NCBI RefSeq assembly: GCF_000002075.1
Contig: NW_004798139.1
Coordinates: 125,334-189,333 of the forward strand
From: Aplysia californica
Taxonomy: Eukaryota; Mollusca; Gastropoda; Aplysiida; Aplysiidae
Reading direction: 5' to 3'
Length of the DNA stretch: 64,000 nucleotides
Below are positions 1-10,800 of the stretch, piece after piece. The notes under the pieces are model-generated. The model was not told the origin of the DNA, ran no database searches, and saw only the letters and a list, made by a program, of their open reading frames with translations. Position 1 is the first letter of the stretch. Each line of letters starts with the position of its first letter. The position numbers and the translations under genes are program-made.

Positions 1-42
1 TGTGTGTGTGTGTGTGTGTAGTGTAGTGTTGTGTAGCGTTAG

Positions 43-250
43 GTAATGTAGTGTTAGAACGAGTTTTACGGTACTTACAACACAATCTTTAGGTCATATA
101 AGTGCCGAAGATGTGAGGTGTCATTAGAGTTCATGCAAAGAAAAGGAGAAGATAGATGTTCGACACGTAAGTGAAGGAACAAACCACAAAATACTGCCCG
201 CTAGTGAAACCAAAAAACGTTCTGTGTAAATGTATACAAGAAGTGAAGAG
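43..250 (-). repeat. dispersed repeat, tail family 'GCGAGCACCGTAAAAC'
   Basis: Read on the minus strand this ends in a segment with AAGTACCGTAAAACTCG. Similar segments recur at 16560-16740, 24910-24985, 43495-43820, 51615-51850, 53705-53860, 57122-57285 and 60220-60545. The tail resembles the 3' end of the SINE copies at 2262 and 21603 (GCGAGTGCCGTAAAAC). It is a degenerate copy. Confidence 0.5.
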
Positions 251-635
251 TTCTGATTTCGTCGTTCGCTAGCGGACACTATCCCTCTCCCTTCATTCCA
301 ACCTGGGCAAAGTATGGACAAACAGCCCATAAAAGTCATTACCATGAACTCAAACTGGGTTCTTAGACGGATTTCTATTGTAGACGGGTTGTTAGGCATA
401 CAATATTGGAAAATAATGCACGATGAAAGCTATTTTTCACAAGGAGTGTTTAGCAAAACTGAACTGTCGAACTGATGAAAGTGAGAGTCACGAAAGTATA
501 GAAAAATACTCGTACGTAAGCCAACAAGTTTAGGCAAAGAATGGCCCACGAGCAGTTTCGATCTGGACCCTGAGTCGATCTAGATCTAGGAATTAATCAT
601 GAATGTGATTCGCGGTGAAATTGATAATCGATAAA

Positions 636-700
636 AACAGAAGTGTCAGCAGCCTAGCAAGAAGCTATTGAGTTTAATTATTAAGACTGACACTTCTGTT
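636..700. repeat. 14-bp perfect inverted repeat with 37-nt loop
   Basis: AACAGAAGTGTCAG at 636-649 is matched exactly, as reverse complement, by 687-700. It is probably the remains of a small palindromic element or a chance hairpin. No gene is nearby. Confidence 0.6.
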
Positions 701-1155
701 AAAATATATGGGACGAGTCCTGACGGTTTGGTCCACTATAAGGTACAGGTTTCATAATTTTTTGGGTTTTTTGGTACAGATACAAAAAGGGCATAATTTC
801 CCCCTTCATATGACATTAATATCAATTAATGAATAAGATAATATTTAACGAAATGACCCACAATTCAATTTTGGAATGCTTCACTGCTGTCCGAAGCAAA
901 ATACTGAGATATTCACCATCAAAGATTTGACAAATACCTGCATTACAGAACAAATACATTCTCCAAAATAGCTTTAAAAACACATTAAACAGAACATTTT
1001 AGAGATTAAAAAAAAAAAAATTTCCGACAGAAAAGTCATTCAAAAGTCTAATAAAGATTTTTTTAAACGTTGCTTATTTACTGACCCAGCAAGTGTTTTT
1101 GGCAATATCTGCTAGTCAGCTCGATGTACCTAGTGAACCGAACCGACGGGGCGCG

Positions 1156-1157
<2 letters not shown>

Positions 1158-1202
<45 letters not shown>

Positions 1203-1204
1203 TG

Positions 1205-1243
<39 letters not shown>
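1158..1243. repeat. facing CA and TG microsatellites (large palindrome)
   Basis: A run of CA dinucleotides of about 44 bases is followed by AATGTATATATG and then a run of TG dinucleotides of similar length. The two tracts are complementary to each other, so the unit is one long cruciform-capable palindrome. Confidence 0.9.
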
Positions 1244-1248
<5 letters not shown>

Positions 1249-1548
1249 CGCGCGCGCATGGTTTCAGTTTAAATCTCACTTTTTAGAGCTTGGGTATTTT
1301 AACCAATTTCACCCAATTTTCTCCGGCTTTGGCCCACGACATATCTGCTCTTAGAATCACTTAATTCGGCCCCGACTGGGCCACGCTTGCCCCATATGTA
1401 CCTGACGTAAGTAAGCCTCACCTCCCGGACATAACCCACAGGTCGTGACCCTGCCCTGTAATGCGTCCTGAACTCAAGGAAAGTTAACGGTACCTATCAA
1501 CTCCGCCGCCTAAACCACCCGCACACATAACAAACGCACCCCCCATAC

Positions 1549-1576
1549 GCCCCCCCCCCCCCCCCAAAAAAAAACG

Positions 1577-1610
<34 letters not shown>
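1549..1610. repeat. homopolymer C runs
   Basis: A C run of about 16, an A run, then a C run of about 40 bases. The exact length is likely unreliable in the assembly. The predicted glycine-rich peptide on the other strand is an artefact of this tract. Confidence 0.85.
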
Positions 1611-2261
1611 ATTCCATCCACACAAACACAATAACGTATTTATAGATCGCCGATCGATATACGAAATGTCGCACAACGACAAATCACGAGTCTATTTTTC
1701 TACGACGTGTTTCTAAATCGTCGATCGATCGATAAACTCGACCTCACACAAATCGACACTCCGATAGATTCGCCTAAAAATAACCCGATCACCTCCGCCG
1801 AACAAGTCCTGACGCAGCCCAGGAGATCGATCACTATCGATCGCTGATCAATGCCCAGCCGATCAACTGATCGGTACAGTGATCGGAACTTCAAAATCGG
1901 CCCGCGCAGGTTCGGACAGCGACGGGACACGCCGAGACAGGAATGAAAACCTACGTCAGAATATAGCACACGACCTCACAATACATTCACGCTGACACAC
2001 AAAGGGGCTGGGAGGGCAATAACCTCGCCAGGCAGGGGACGTAACACAGAAAATACAGTTCTTAACTCTTCAAGGACGAAGGGGACACATAATAAAATTA
2101 TACCAGAGAGTTTACAGATTATACATTATGTAGTCGATCGGCAACAGATCAAAGGCACTGATTCAGCATATTCCAAATCACCATACGCAAATCAGAAACA
2201 ACAATTATATTTCTTGGTACGCATATATTGATGATTGACTTTTTAAGTTTTAGATTAAAAA

Positions 2262-2704
2262 AACTTGGCCTACAGGTTAAGGTGTTCAAAGGTCCAGGGT
2301 TCGAATCCGGGTAGCGACCGAAAAATTTTCTGCTCTAAAATTGTCTCCTTTCACCTTCCTTCCTTCTTTCTTGCAATATTCTGTCATCTGCTTTCGTCTC
2401 CACTTTCTTCCCCCACCCCCTCACCTCCTTTGCCCCCTCCTCTGGGCTCCAGACTCTTTCTGCAGCCTTTCTACTGCTACTCTTTGGCTCCTTTTTTCTG
2501 CTGTCTTTCAGCCACACCCCTGATCTTCTGGTAGGAAAGATCTACACCTAGCCTTCTCAGACAAGGGGGGAAAATCTCGGATGTCCCGTGTGCAAGTTGC
2601 GAACGTTAAAGATCCCTTGGTGGTCCACAATTGATAAGAGTAGGCTTCGGCCGCCACACGAGCAAAATTTAAAATTGTTTGGCGAGCGCCATAAAACACT
2701 TACT
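2262..2704 (+). mobile_element. tRNA-derived SINE
   Basis: The head has a pol III box A-like TGGCCTACAGGTTAAG and a textbook box B, GGTTCGAATCC, at 2298-2308. A CT-rich body follows, then a conserved segment GTTAAAGATCCCTTGGTGG (from about 2604) and the tail GCGAGCGCCATAAAAC. A second copy of the same layout is at 21603-22090. It is not a functional tRNA because no acceptor-stem pairing or anticodon arm is evident. Confidence 0.75.
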
Positions 2705-2844
2705 AGGGCCCCATAAAGCGTGTCAAGCGCTATCGAGGAACCACAATGCGTGTCTACAGTGGGTTAAATTATAGGAACTTTCTCCCTTGCTTCCTACTTT
2801 CTGTCCCTCCTTCCTTCTTTCTTTCCTTTCTTCCCCTCTTCCTC

Positions 2845-2990
2845 CTCCTCCTCCTTCTTCTTCTTCTTCTTCTTCTTCTTCTTCAAATGCCAGATCTGAA
2901 CCAGACATTGGCTATCATGGTTCCCCACTCAATTTTCAGCGCGAATCCTCCTTTCCCATCTTCCATCCGTCAAGTTATAATAATAATTTT
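2845..2990 (+). repeat. CTT microsatellite plus dispersed motif
   Basis: A CTT run of about 14 units is followed by a segment beginning CCAGATCTGAACCAGACA. The same order (CTT/TTC-rich tract, then this motif) recurs at 5845-5940, and the motif alone at about 51345-51400, so it belongs to one dispersed repeat family of unknown class. Confidence 0.6.
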
Positions 2991-4040
2991 CATAATTTTT
3001 TTTTTTTAATGTTTTCCTCCAACATTTAGCTATTAATGTCACATAGATACACTTTTACAAGTTGATTTCTTTCGTTAGTGGTGGAAAGAATAGTGTAGGA
3101 TAAGTTTAAGTAAAAAGGGCACCTAAAATATCCTGACGTACCGAGTGAATGTAATGAAAAATAGGCATCCTGATAGGATTCTTTAAAAAATATCTTTTTA
3201 AACATGTAATATGCAGGTTTTTCCCTCATCACCCATCTGTTCAACTTTTCTAAGTAAGTTATTTTTGGTATCCCTCTCCCTTCAGCAAAGTCTAATGAGG
3301 GAAGTACTTTTAAAAAATAACAAAAGATTATCGTTTATCACGTACAAAATGACCAGACAGTAAAAATAATAAATAAATAAATCCAGCATTTTTGTTTACC
3401 TAACCCAACAAATTTTACTTGAAAAAATAATTTATATTCAAAGCGACTTAAAAGACTCTCTGAATTAAAGATTCGTATCCAAGTGCAATAGTTGGTTCAG
3501 CTTTACATTTTATTCCAAACGTGCATAAACAAAGAGTGAATAAAAGGACAAAATAGTGCTTCAGATGCCAAACTTTTAATTCAGCAAATTAGGATGTAAA
3601 AAAGTTTAATGTTCCTAATTTTCTAGAACCTAAAATCAATACTGATAATACATCAGAAAAATTAGACAGATTTGAGAAACCCATAGACATAGAGTTTAGA
3701 AGGAATTGATGACAGATAGACACACAATTATTACAGTTGATATCCGACTCTAACCATGTGTGCGAACATTGATCTTCAGAAAATTGGAGAAAAAATCTAA
3801 CATATTTTTTTTAATCTTCTAGTACGTAACACAATATAGAACCACAAATTTCAAAAACCCTTGTGAATAACATAATCTGAGACAAAAAAAGTATTTGACT
3901 TAATACACAGTTAGAGTCGGGCATGAATGATTAGCAGAAAAAGTCTGCTAGTCAAAGAAAGAAAATTGTGGTCCAATTTCTTAGTATCATACGGTCTGAT
4001 AGGCCACAGCTGTTCTTTCTCCGAAAACAGTCATTTTAGC

Positions 4041-4073
4041 AAAAGACATTTTGATGGGAAATACTGACAGAAC
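4041..4073 (-). CDS. tentative last exon of the large minus-strand gene
   Basis: A good acceptor (pyrimidine-rich tract, then CAG) precedes 4073 on the minus strand. In the phase left by exon 5279-5326 it would add ten residues (YFPSKCLLLK) before a stop at 4041-4043. A different phase gives a longer tail ending GERTAVAYQTV near 3987. Nothing decides between them. Confidence 0.3.
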
Positions 4074-4173
4074 AAAACAACAAGCTGATAAAGAAAGATA
4101 AGAAAAAAAATAGAGATAGACATATAGTCGAAGGTATTCCTCTAAGACTGAAATCGTAATTGTAATTGTAAAT

Positions 4174-4597
4174 GTGTCACGACATGGTGGAATCAGGTGC
4201 TCGTCAATTTTTAGGCATGTGGAGTTATTTGTATCGTCGTAAAACTTGTTTAATTGTCCTGCTATTGGTGAAAAAAATGCCCATCTATCTTGAATAGAAG
4301 TCAAGATATTAGAAGGTGGGGTCACCTGGCTTCAAAGGTAGAATTAGCGAGGAAATGGCCGCCAAAGTTTGGTTATTTCGATAGCTTGATAGTCCGTGGA
4401 AACAGAAAACTTACATCTTTTTAGCCTTTAATCAACGTTTTTCAGTAAAATCCACCCAGAAATGTGTTCTTGATTGGACAACAATGATGTTCAGCCCCCC
4501 CACCAAATTCAATAAAAATTACCAAACTGGCAGAAAAACGCCAGTTTCTTCAATTTCATTATTTTGACGAGCGCCTGATTTTACCACGCTGCCTCAA
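4174..4597. mobile_element. MITE family A, copy 1 (4-bp TSD)
   Basis: A 424-bp element with inverted ends. The left end is GTGTCACGACATGGTGG and the right end, reverse-complemented, matches it imperfectly and then shares AATCAGGCGCTCGTCA. It is flanked by AAAT at 4170-4173 and AAAT at 4598-4601. It aligns by eye over its whole length with 48822-49261 and 52455-52890. No coding sequence is seen. It lies in or just beyond an intron of the large minus-strand gene. Confidence 0.8.
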
Positions 4598-4624
4598 AAA
4601 TGTAATTTGTCCCCTAAAGACACG

Positions 4625-4765
4625 ATTTACTCCATTTAAGAGGCAGGCTATCTCAACCCTGTCACAGGGCCAACCGTGGTTGAATGGGAGAATGGGATAC
4701 AGTATCACAGCAGACAGATGGAGATACTCAAAAAAAAACTTCTCTCTACTTGGAAACCAAATTCA
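4625..4765 (+). repeat. dispersed repeat family C (GGAGGCAGGCTGCTTCAACC)
   Basis: Contains the module (TTTA..AGGCAGGCT..CAACCCTG) followed by AGATGGAGATACTC. It is one of about ten degenerate copies in the window; others are at 10375, 12125, 12838, 14232 (reverse), 22130 (reverse), 36785, 41955 and 42150. The class is unknown. Confidence 0.55.
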
Positions 4766-5034
4766 CAGAATCCAGTGCCTCTTGAATAACCTCATGGTGC
4801 TGAAAGCTAAGTGAACAGACAACCATATCAAATATTCCACTGATTAATTTTCAATGCTTTACCTCCTTTACCTCAAAATCATTTGTTAAGTATATAGCAT
4901 TATCAAAACATGAAAAAGAATATCACATGATGAGATTACTATTACTAATAGATTACAGCAGGTACAAGGAGAGAACACGAGAACACTTAGCTAAGCCAAC
5001 CATTCCCTCTCCTTACAAAAACAAACAAAATAAA

Positions 5035-5244
5035 TACAGTCAAAATTGCCTTAGATGGCCACCCATTGTCTAAGAGAAAAGTGTCCATCTTAGACAGGTA
5101 GCCGTCTAGCACAGTGTCTCTATTATGTAAAAAAAAAAACCAACCCACACACAGGGGGGAAATGGGAAGTGGATATTTGAACAAGTAATCATTTGAACAA
5201 GTGATTGTCTTATACAGGTGGCTGTTTGAGCAGGTTTGACTGTA
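5035..5244. mobile_element. mariner-like MITE (TA...TA), copy 1
   Basis: Starts TACAGTCAAAATTGCC and ends GGTTTGACTGTA, giving complementary ends and TA at both borders, as for Tc1/mariner-type miniature elements. Related copies are at 7183-7378 and 17988-18171, with degenerate ones near 15561 and 44452. Its right border is 35 bp from coding exon 5279-5326 of the large gene. Confidence 0.7.
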
Positions 5245-5278
5245 CTAGGTAAAAGTTAGGAAAGTTGGGAAGACTGAC

Positions 5279-7791
5279 CTGCATGAGAAGTACCTTGTCC
5301 GCCAACTGGAAAGCAGGAACATTGTCCTAGAAGGAGGGGAAGAGGGTAAAAAACAAGTCAGGCTGTTTATCGGAGGAGGCGATAAGGGGGTTGTGTTAGT
5401 CAACTTGTTTTCACATCAAATAAAAGAAACAAGAAGTAAAATTTCTTTTATATTCAGTAACGTTTTTAAGAAAAGTCATTTAGTAAAATTCAAAAAGGAA
5501 GGCTCACCTCTCAATTCATCAAATCTTATAGGACTGTTCACTTTGTTTAATAAAAGGATCAGCTTCTTATACTATAAATACTCTCATGAAGTTTTTACCA
5601 CAATGCTCATCATTCAGAGCATGTTTTGTGAATGAGAGAGTAAATCTCAAAACATTGTGCGCAACGCTGCACAACAACAGAAGTTTCAGAACTCATTCTT
5701 CCACAATCGAACCACTCAGCTTCTTACCACTATTACAGGTGTGAACATACGTCGTAAAAAAATAAATAAGAAGAAATCATCATAATTGGAAGGACAGATT
5801 CTTAGAGCTGTATACGCTTATGAACATTTTGAATATCTCATGTCTGCTCCTTCTTCTTCTTCATCTTCCTTAAGAGCCAGTTCTGAAACAGATATCAGCG
5901 GTAATGGCTCACCACTCATTTCTCAGCTTGGATACTCTCAACAAAACCTTGATCTATATTATCCTGGTATTTACCCATCACCCATCTGCCTAGCTTCTTA
6001 TGGTAAGTTATTCTTTCTCAACCTCAACTCTTTTTCCATCTGTTTTTCCAGTGTAGGCAAGATATTCAAGCTTTGGTTTCGATTCAAGTATTCTGGGATC
6101 TGTATTTCTTAGCCTCATTCAATCTAATTTCAACTTACTGAAATCAGTTCAGGGTTATCCAGAAATGTTCCAGGGAAAAAGGTAGTTGCTGCCAAAGACA
6201 GGATCTGGGAAACAAAGGCACAATCAATAGAACATAGAAAATGAGCGATACACAAGCCAAAAAAAATAAAGACTTACTTACCTGTAAGCCCTATTGCTAG
6301 AACAAGTTTTTTGTCCAGTACAAAAATTGAACGACAGGTCATAGAAACTGACTGAAAATTTTTGCCCAGTGCAAAAATTAAAAATGACAAATCAATGGAA
6401 CAGTTGTTTTCATACTGGAAACAACATCAACATATTATTTTGATCTTGGTAAGCTGTTCAAAAGCTCTTTGAGCCCAGAAAGCAAAATGTTTCAATAGAG
6501 AAAGAGAAAGAAAAACCTGTTTCCTTTCTTTTAACAATTTTACCCGCTTGAAGTATCTTTTCTTGCTTTATCCACATTTAGAATTTGAATCTTTACAAAA
6601 ACATTTCTAAACCACACGCAACCGATACCACAGATCATGAAACTGCGACTTTTTTAAATTCCAAATTTTGGGCCTAGTACATTTGAACAGCTTGCCAATG
6701 ATATTTTTGAGTTGCCAAGTACCTCTGGTGAAGGCAGCGTTATGAATGATGTCACACTGGATGCCAATATCTCCCCGACCTTGACCTGAAACTCCACATC
6801 ATCCTCATAGCCAGCAACAGAGCCAGCAGTGGAGCCAGTAGCAAACAGCAGCTGAAGAAAATCTGTTAGAGAAAACAAGATTACATGATGAGAATATAAA
6901 AAATTCAAAAAAGACAAAAACCTTATTTCATTAAAAGGAGCCACAAAAAGCTTAAACTGACCTGAAAAAGAATCAAAGGCAACTCATTCAATCAGTCTGA
7001 TTTTCAACCAATCTTGGATTATGAGATGCTTAGCAAAACACACAAAAAAGCTAGTTTTAAAAAGCTGTATTCATTGTTATTCTTATAGATTCAGCGAAGA
7101 CTTTCAACCTTTAAATCATTGTCTTGACGTGATATAACACGGTTTTATGCTGGAACATCATACCCCACATATAACCAAAAAGTACAGTCGCAATTGTCTA
7201 AAACGGCCATCCATTGTCAAGGACAAAAGTGATTGTATTAAACAGGAGGACGTCTTACACTTGCAGTGTCATTAAAATGTTTTTTTGTTTTTTTTAAATG
7301 CAAGGAGGGAAATAGGAAGTGGCCGCTTGAACGGGTGACTGTGATATACAGTTGGCCGCTAGAGTGGGTTTGACTGTATGAGGTGAAAGTAGGAAGTAGC
7401 AAGCTGGAGGGAAAGAGTTTATTAATCATCCATTCACCAAAATACTGGTACTATAAGAATATGTCCAGGGATTTCATTTTGTAAGTTTTAATCATTCATT
7501 TACCAAAGTACTGGTATCGGAAAATGTCCGGGCTCTTCATGATGTTGTTGGTATATGAGGCAGTCACTGGAAGCCGCAGAGACAGACAGTTGGTCAGTCC
7601 ATCGGCATTGAGCACGTCTGACAAATGACTGGCTTGTAGGTGCGTGGGCCGGGCCAGGAGGAAGGTGCTGTTGGGACTGCCCACAGCCAGGCTTCTGCCT
7701 ACACTGCCTGGAGAGAAATATTTTTGGGGTTTTTTTTAGTAAAGAGAAGCACATTGACACAATAATAGTCATTTGGAGCTGGGAAAAAGTA

Positions 7792-7846
<55 letters not shown>

Positions 7847-10800
7847 AACAACAGAGGGAAAGTAAAGAAGTAGGACACACCAGTGGCCCCCTTAAACAAC
7901 CCGCAATTATACATATATTTATCCTCTCTTTTAATTTTAGGGGTGTAAGATAAGAAGCTCTGTGTCAATCAACACCCATTTAAAATATTGAACAAACAGT
8001 TGTGTCTTAGCCTGGGCAATAAGAAGCATGTTGATACAATGTAACAATAACAATGATTTAGTGCAGTGAAAAAGTAAGACAGGCAGAAACAAAACAGGAA
8101 AAGAAAAGAAGTGGGAACTACCTATGGTGGCCTCCAACCAACTGAAATTGATTTAATTTAAGCTCAAGCTATAGATGAGAAGTACGGTTGAGCATGGTTG
8201 AGGAGATTCTCTTTAGAGTCCGTTAATTTTGATGTATAAGGAAAACTAAGTGATTGAGCACGCACCTGGGTGCTTACATTTTTGTGCATGCGCGCGCACA
8301 TGTGTGTATATTATGTATGTGTGTACGTGTGTGTGTGTGTGTGTATGTGTGACTGTCCATGAAATTTAATGTGTGTATTTAGATAAAAATATGAATAATT
8401 CTATAAGCTCAATGTCGCTTCAATGACCCATTTCATTATTGATATGCAGCAACAAGAGACCAGTTGGGGATCATCATCATCATCATCGTTATTATTATTA
8501 TTATCCCTATTATTATTATATCATTAATAATATTATGATATAATCAAGGCATATTTTAAGCCTGAACAATGAAAAAACAGCAAACATCTTTGAACCATAA
8601 ACTCTTAGTTTGTGAGGAAATAACACTTAGAGCCATTAAGATTTATAACTAGACCACTTTTTGTGTTACCATTTTGTTACTACCAAAAATGTATTTTCAA
8701 AGTGACAAAACTAGCTCCCAAATTAATCATTGCCTAATGAGGCCCCAAAAAATTAAAAAGGAAGATATAAACTTATTTCAACTGCATTTTGAAAACTCTA
8801 CAGCTGTATATAACTTTGTGCCCACACATACATAAATTCAAGAATCCTGTGGAGGGATAAAGGATGGTGTAAAGGGAGGTGTAGTCAGGGTGGTACCTTG
8901 GGATAAATTATCAAGAAAATAAATGCCTTTCTAGAAGATTCAATGTTTTTAAAATTTGTTTGTGTAAAAACAGCACTCTTCAAAAGCTAAATCAAATAAT
9001 GCTCACACAATAGCATAGGAGGCATAAACTGAATCACTGTAGGTATACCTGACACTACAGTTAAGTTTGTTGCAGTTGCAGAGTATTTTTTATACTACAT
9101 CCTTCAACGTACACACAGAGTTGTGAAAATTCATGTAAATACTGTCTTGTACGTAAACTTCCTAAAGTTCAGAGGAACAGTTTCAACAGGCACCCCCCCT
9201 CCCCACCAATTGATTTGTTGATTAGTGCTTTAAACAAAAATTGACAAATTATGACAATAAATAATTGATGTTTAATGATACTACATTCTTATAACCATGA
9301 AAGTTTTCACTAGCATTCTTCAATTAGAAAACTCAGGTAACACTGAAGCAGAGCAACAAACTCTGACACTCTAAGGGATAAGCAGGAGCGCTGGAATTTG
9401 AGTTTCTAAACCACACAAATTCCTATTGGGCAATCAAGATTATTTCTTGATTGGGTCACGATTCCACTACTGACAACTTTTTTTTCAGTATCTGAAAAAC
9501 TTAAGGTAAATTGAATGTCATAAAATGGTGACAGAAAAATGTAAAATGCATTTCTTTACACATTATAGCATGAAGCAAAGGGCAAGCATGGAAGCAAAGA
9601 AAATAAAATTTTTGACAATTAAAAAAACTTTTTTTTTTAATTTGACATTTCACAAAACAACTTTGACAGCTGTCCTGTTGGGAAGCTTTTTTGCAAAAAG
9701 CACTCAAAAAGTGAAGGATGGGTAAGCTAAAATCAATACAAACATGAGCACTAATGGCACACTGTGCGATTGTTTGCAGGCAATTCAATTATTCTTCCTA
9801 GCTCATCATTTTGAAAAAAGGAAATGGTAATAATTTTTTCTGTTGCTTTTTTAAAGGAATTTTAAAAGCAAAAATTTTAATGACATGTTCACCAGTCATT
9901 ATTTTTAAAAGTGTATATTGCTCAGAGGCATTAAAACGTATCATCTTACAGAATATAAATACATATGTATCATTAGATAAATCAGAGGCCTGTCATATAT
10001 ATTAAATATACATCAAGTTTAGGGAAGGAAGAAACCTCTAAAAAGGTAGGGTTTGGGAAGAGATATGAGTAGAAAACTCTTTACTATTGTTGCTGTTATA
10101 ATCCATGAAAGAATAACGTTTTTCATGTATTTCTTTTTTTATCAACATTGTCAAAGTCTGAAAAAAATCAAAAAGAATAATCAGGGTATCAAAATAATTC
10201 CCATAATAATAAGTGATTTAAAAAAAATAGAAGTTCACAAAATTGAGAAATGCATCCTTCTAGTCAAAATATCGGCCCTTTAAAATCTTCAAGCTAATGC
10301 ACCTGAATATTCCTTACTCTTCACCACAGTATCGGTAAGACAGTAAGTTGTTTGTAATAATCAATATAAATGTTTAATGCTCCATTGATACAATGCAGAT
10401 CATTTAGGAGTGGGCCGCTTTGATCCTGCTGTCAGAGCCAACCTGAGCTGAAAGGTACATGACATCCTTACAGACAGTCCGGGATACTTGTAAGCAGACC
10501 TCCCCCCTCCCCCCCCCACCTCCAGGGAGTTCAACCACATGTCTTCTGCATGCAACAGAACCACATAAGATTTGACAATTCTATTCTACAAGAATGGCCT
10601 GCAGCAAAATAGAAAACGGTAAAAGTACTAAAAGTAAAGTATTATACAGTACCCCTTCCTACCATCCCAACACATAGTCGGGCACAGATAAGACAAACAT
10701 GGAAAACTTGAAATCATGGATACCGGTAACCCCTACAATTTGCCATTCCCCGACTTGTATCTTTCTAATCTTTCTCTCTACGGTTTACCTGAATTATGGG

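Larger units (their letters stand above)
1..4040. other. left flank without a recognisable gene
   Basis: No open reading frame here looks like a conserved protein. The stretch holds a TG tract at the very start, a dispersed-repeat fragment (about 43-250), a 14-bp inverted repeat (636-700), facing CA and TG tracts (1158-1243), C-runs (1549-1610), a stretch dense in GATC/CGATCG sites (1640-1890), a tRNA-derived SINE (2262-2704), a CTT tract followed by a dispersed motif (2845-2990) and AT-rich DNA. It probably includes the 3' UTR and downstream flank of the large minus-strand gene; an AATAAA on the minus strand at 3509-3514 is a possible poly(A) signal. Confidence 0.6.

Noticed and set aside
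2262-2330. tRNA gene
   Set aside because: Box A and box B are present, but the flanks do not fold into a cloverleaf and the sequence continues into a SINE body.
6654-6722. Extension of exon 6723-6862 to an in-frame stop
   Set aside because: A GT donor lies at the exon end, the next exon joins in phase, and the extension is dispersed repeat E.
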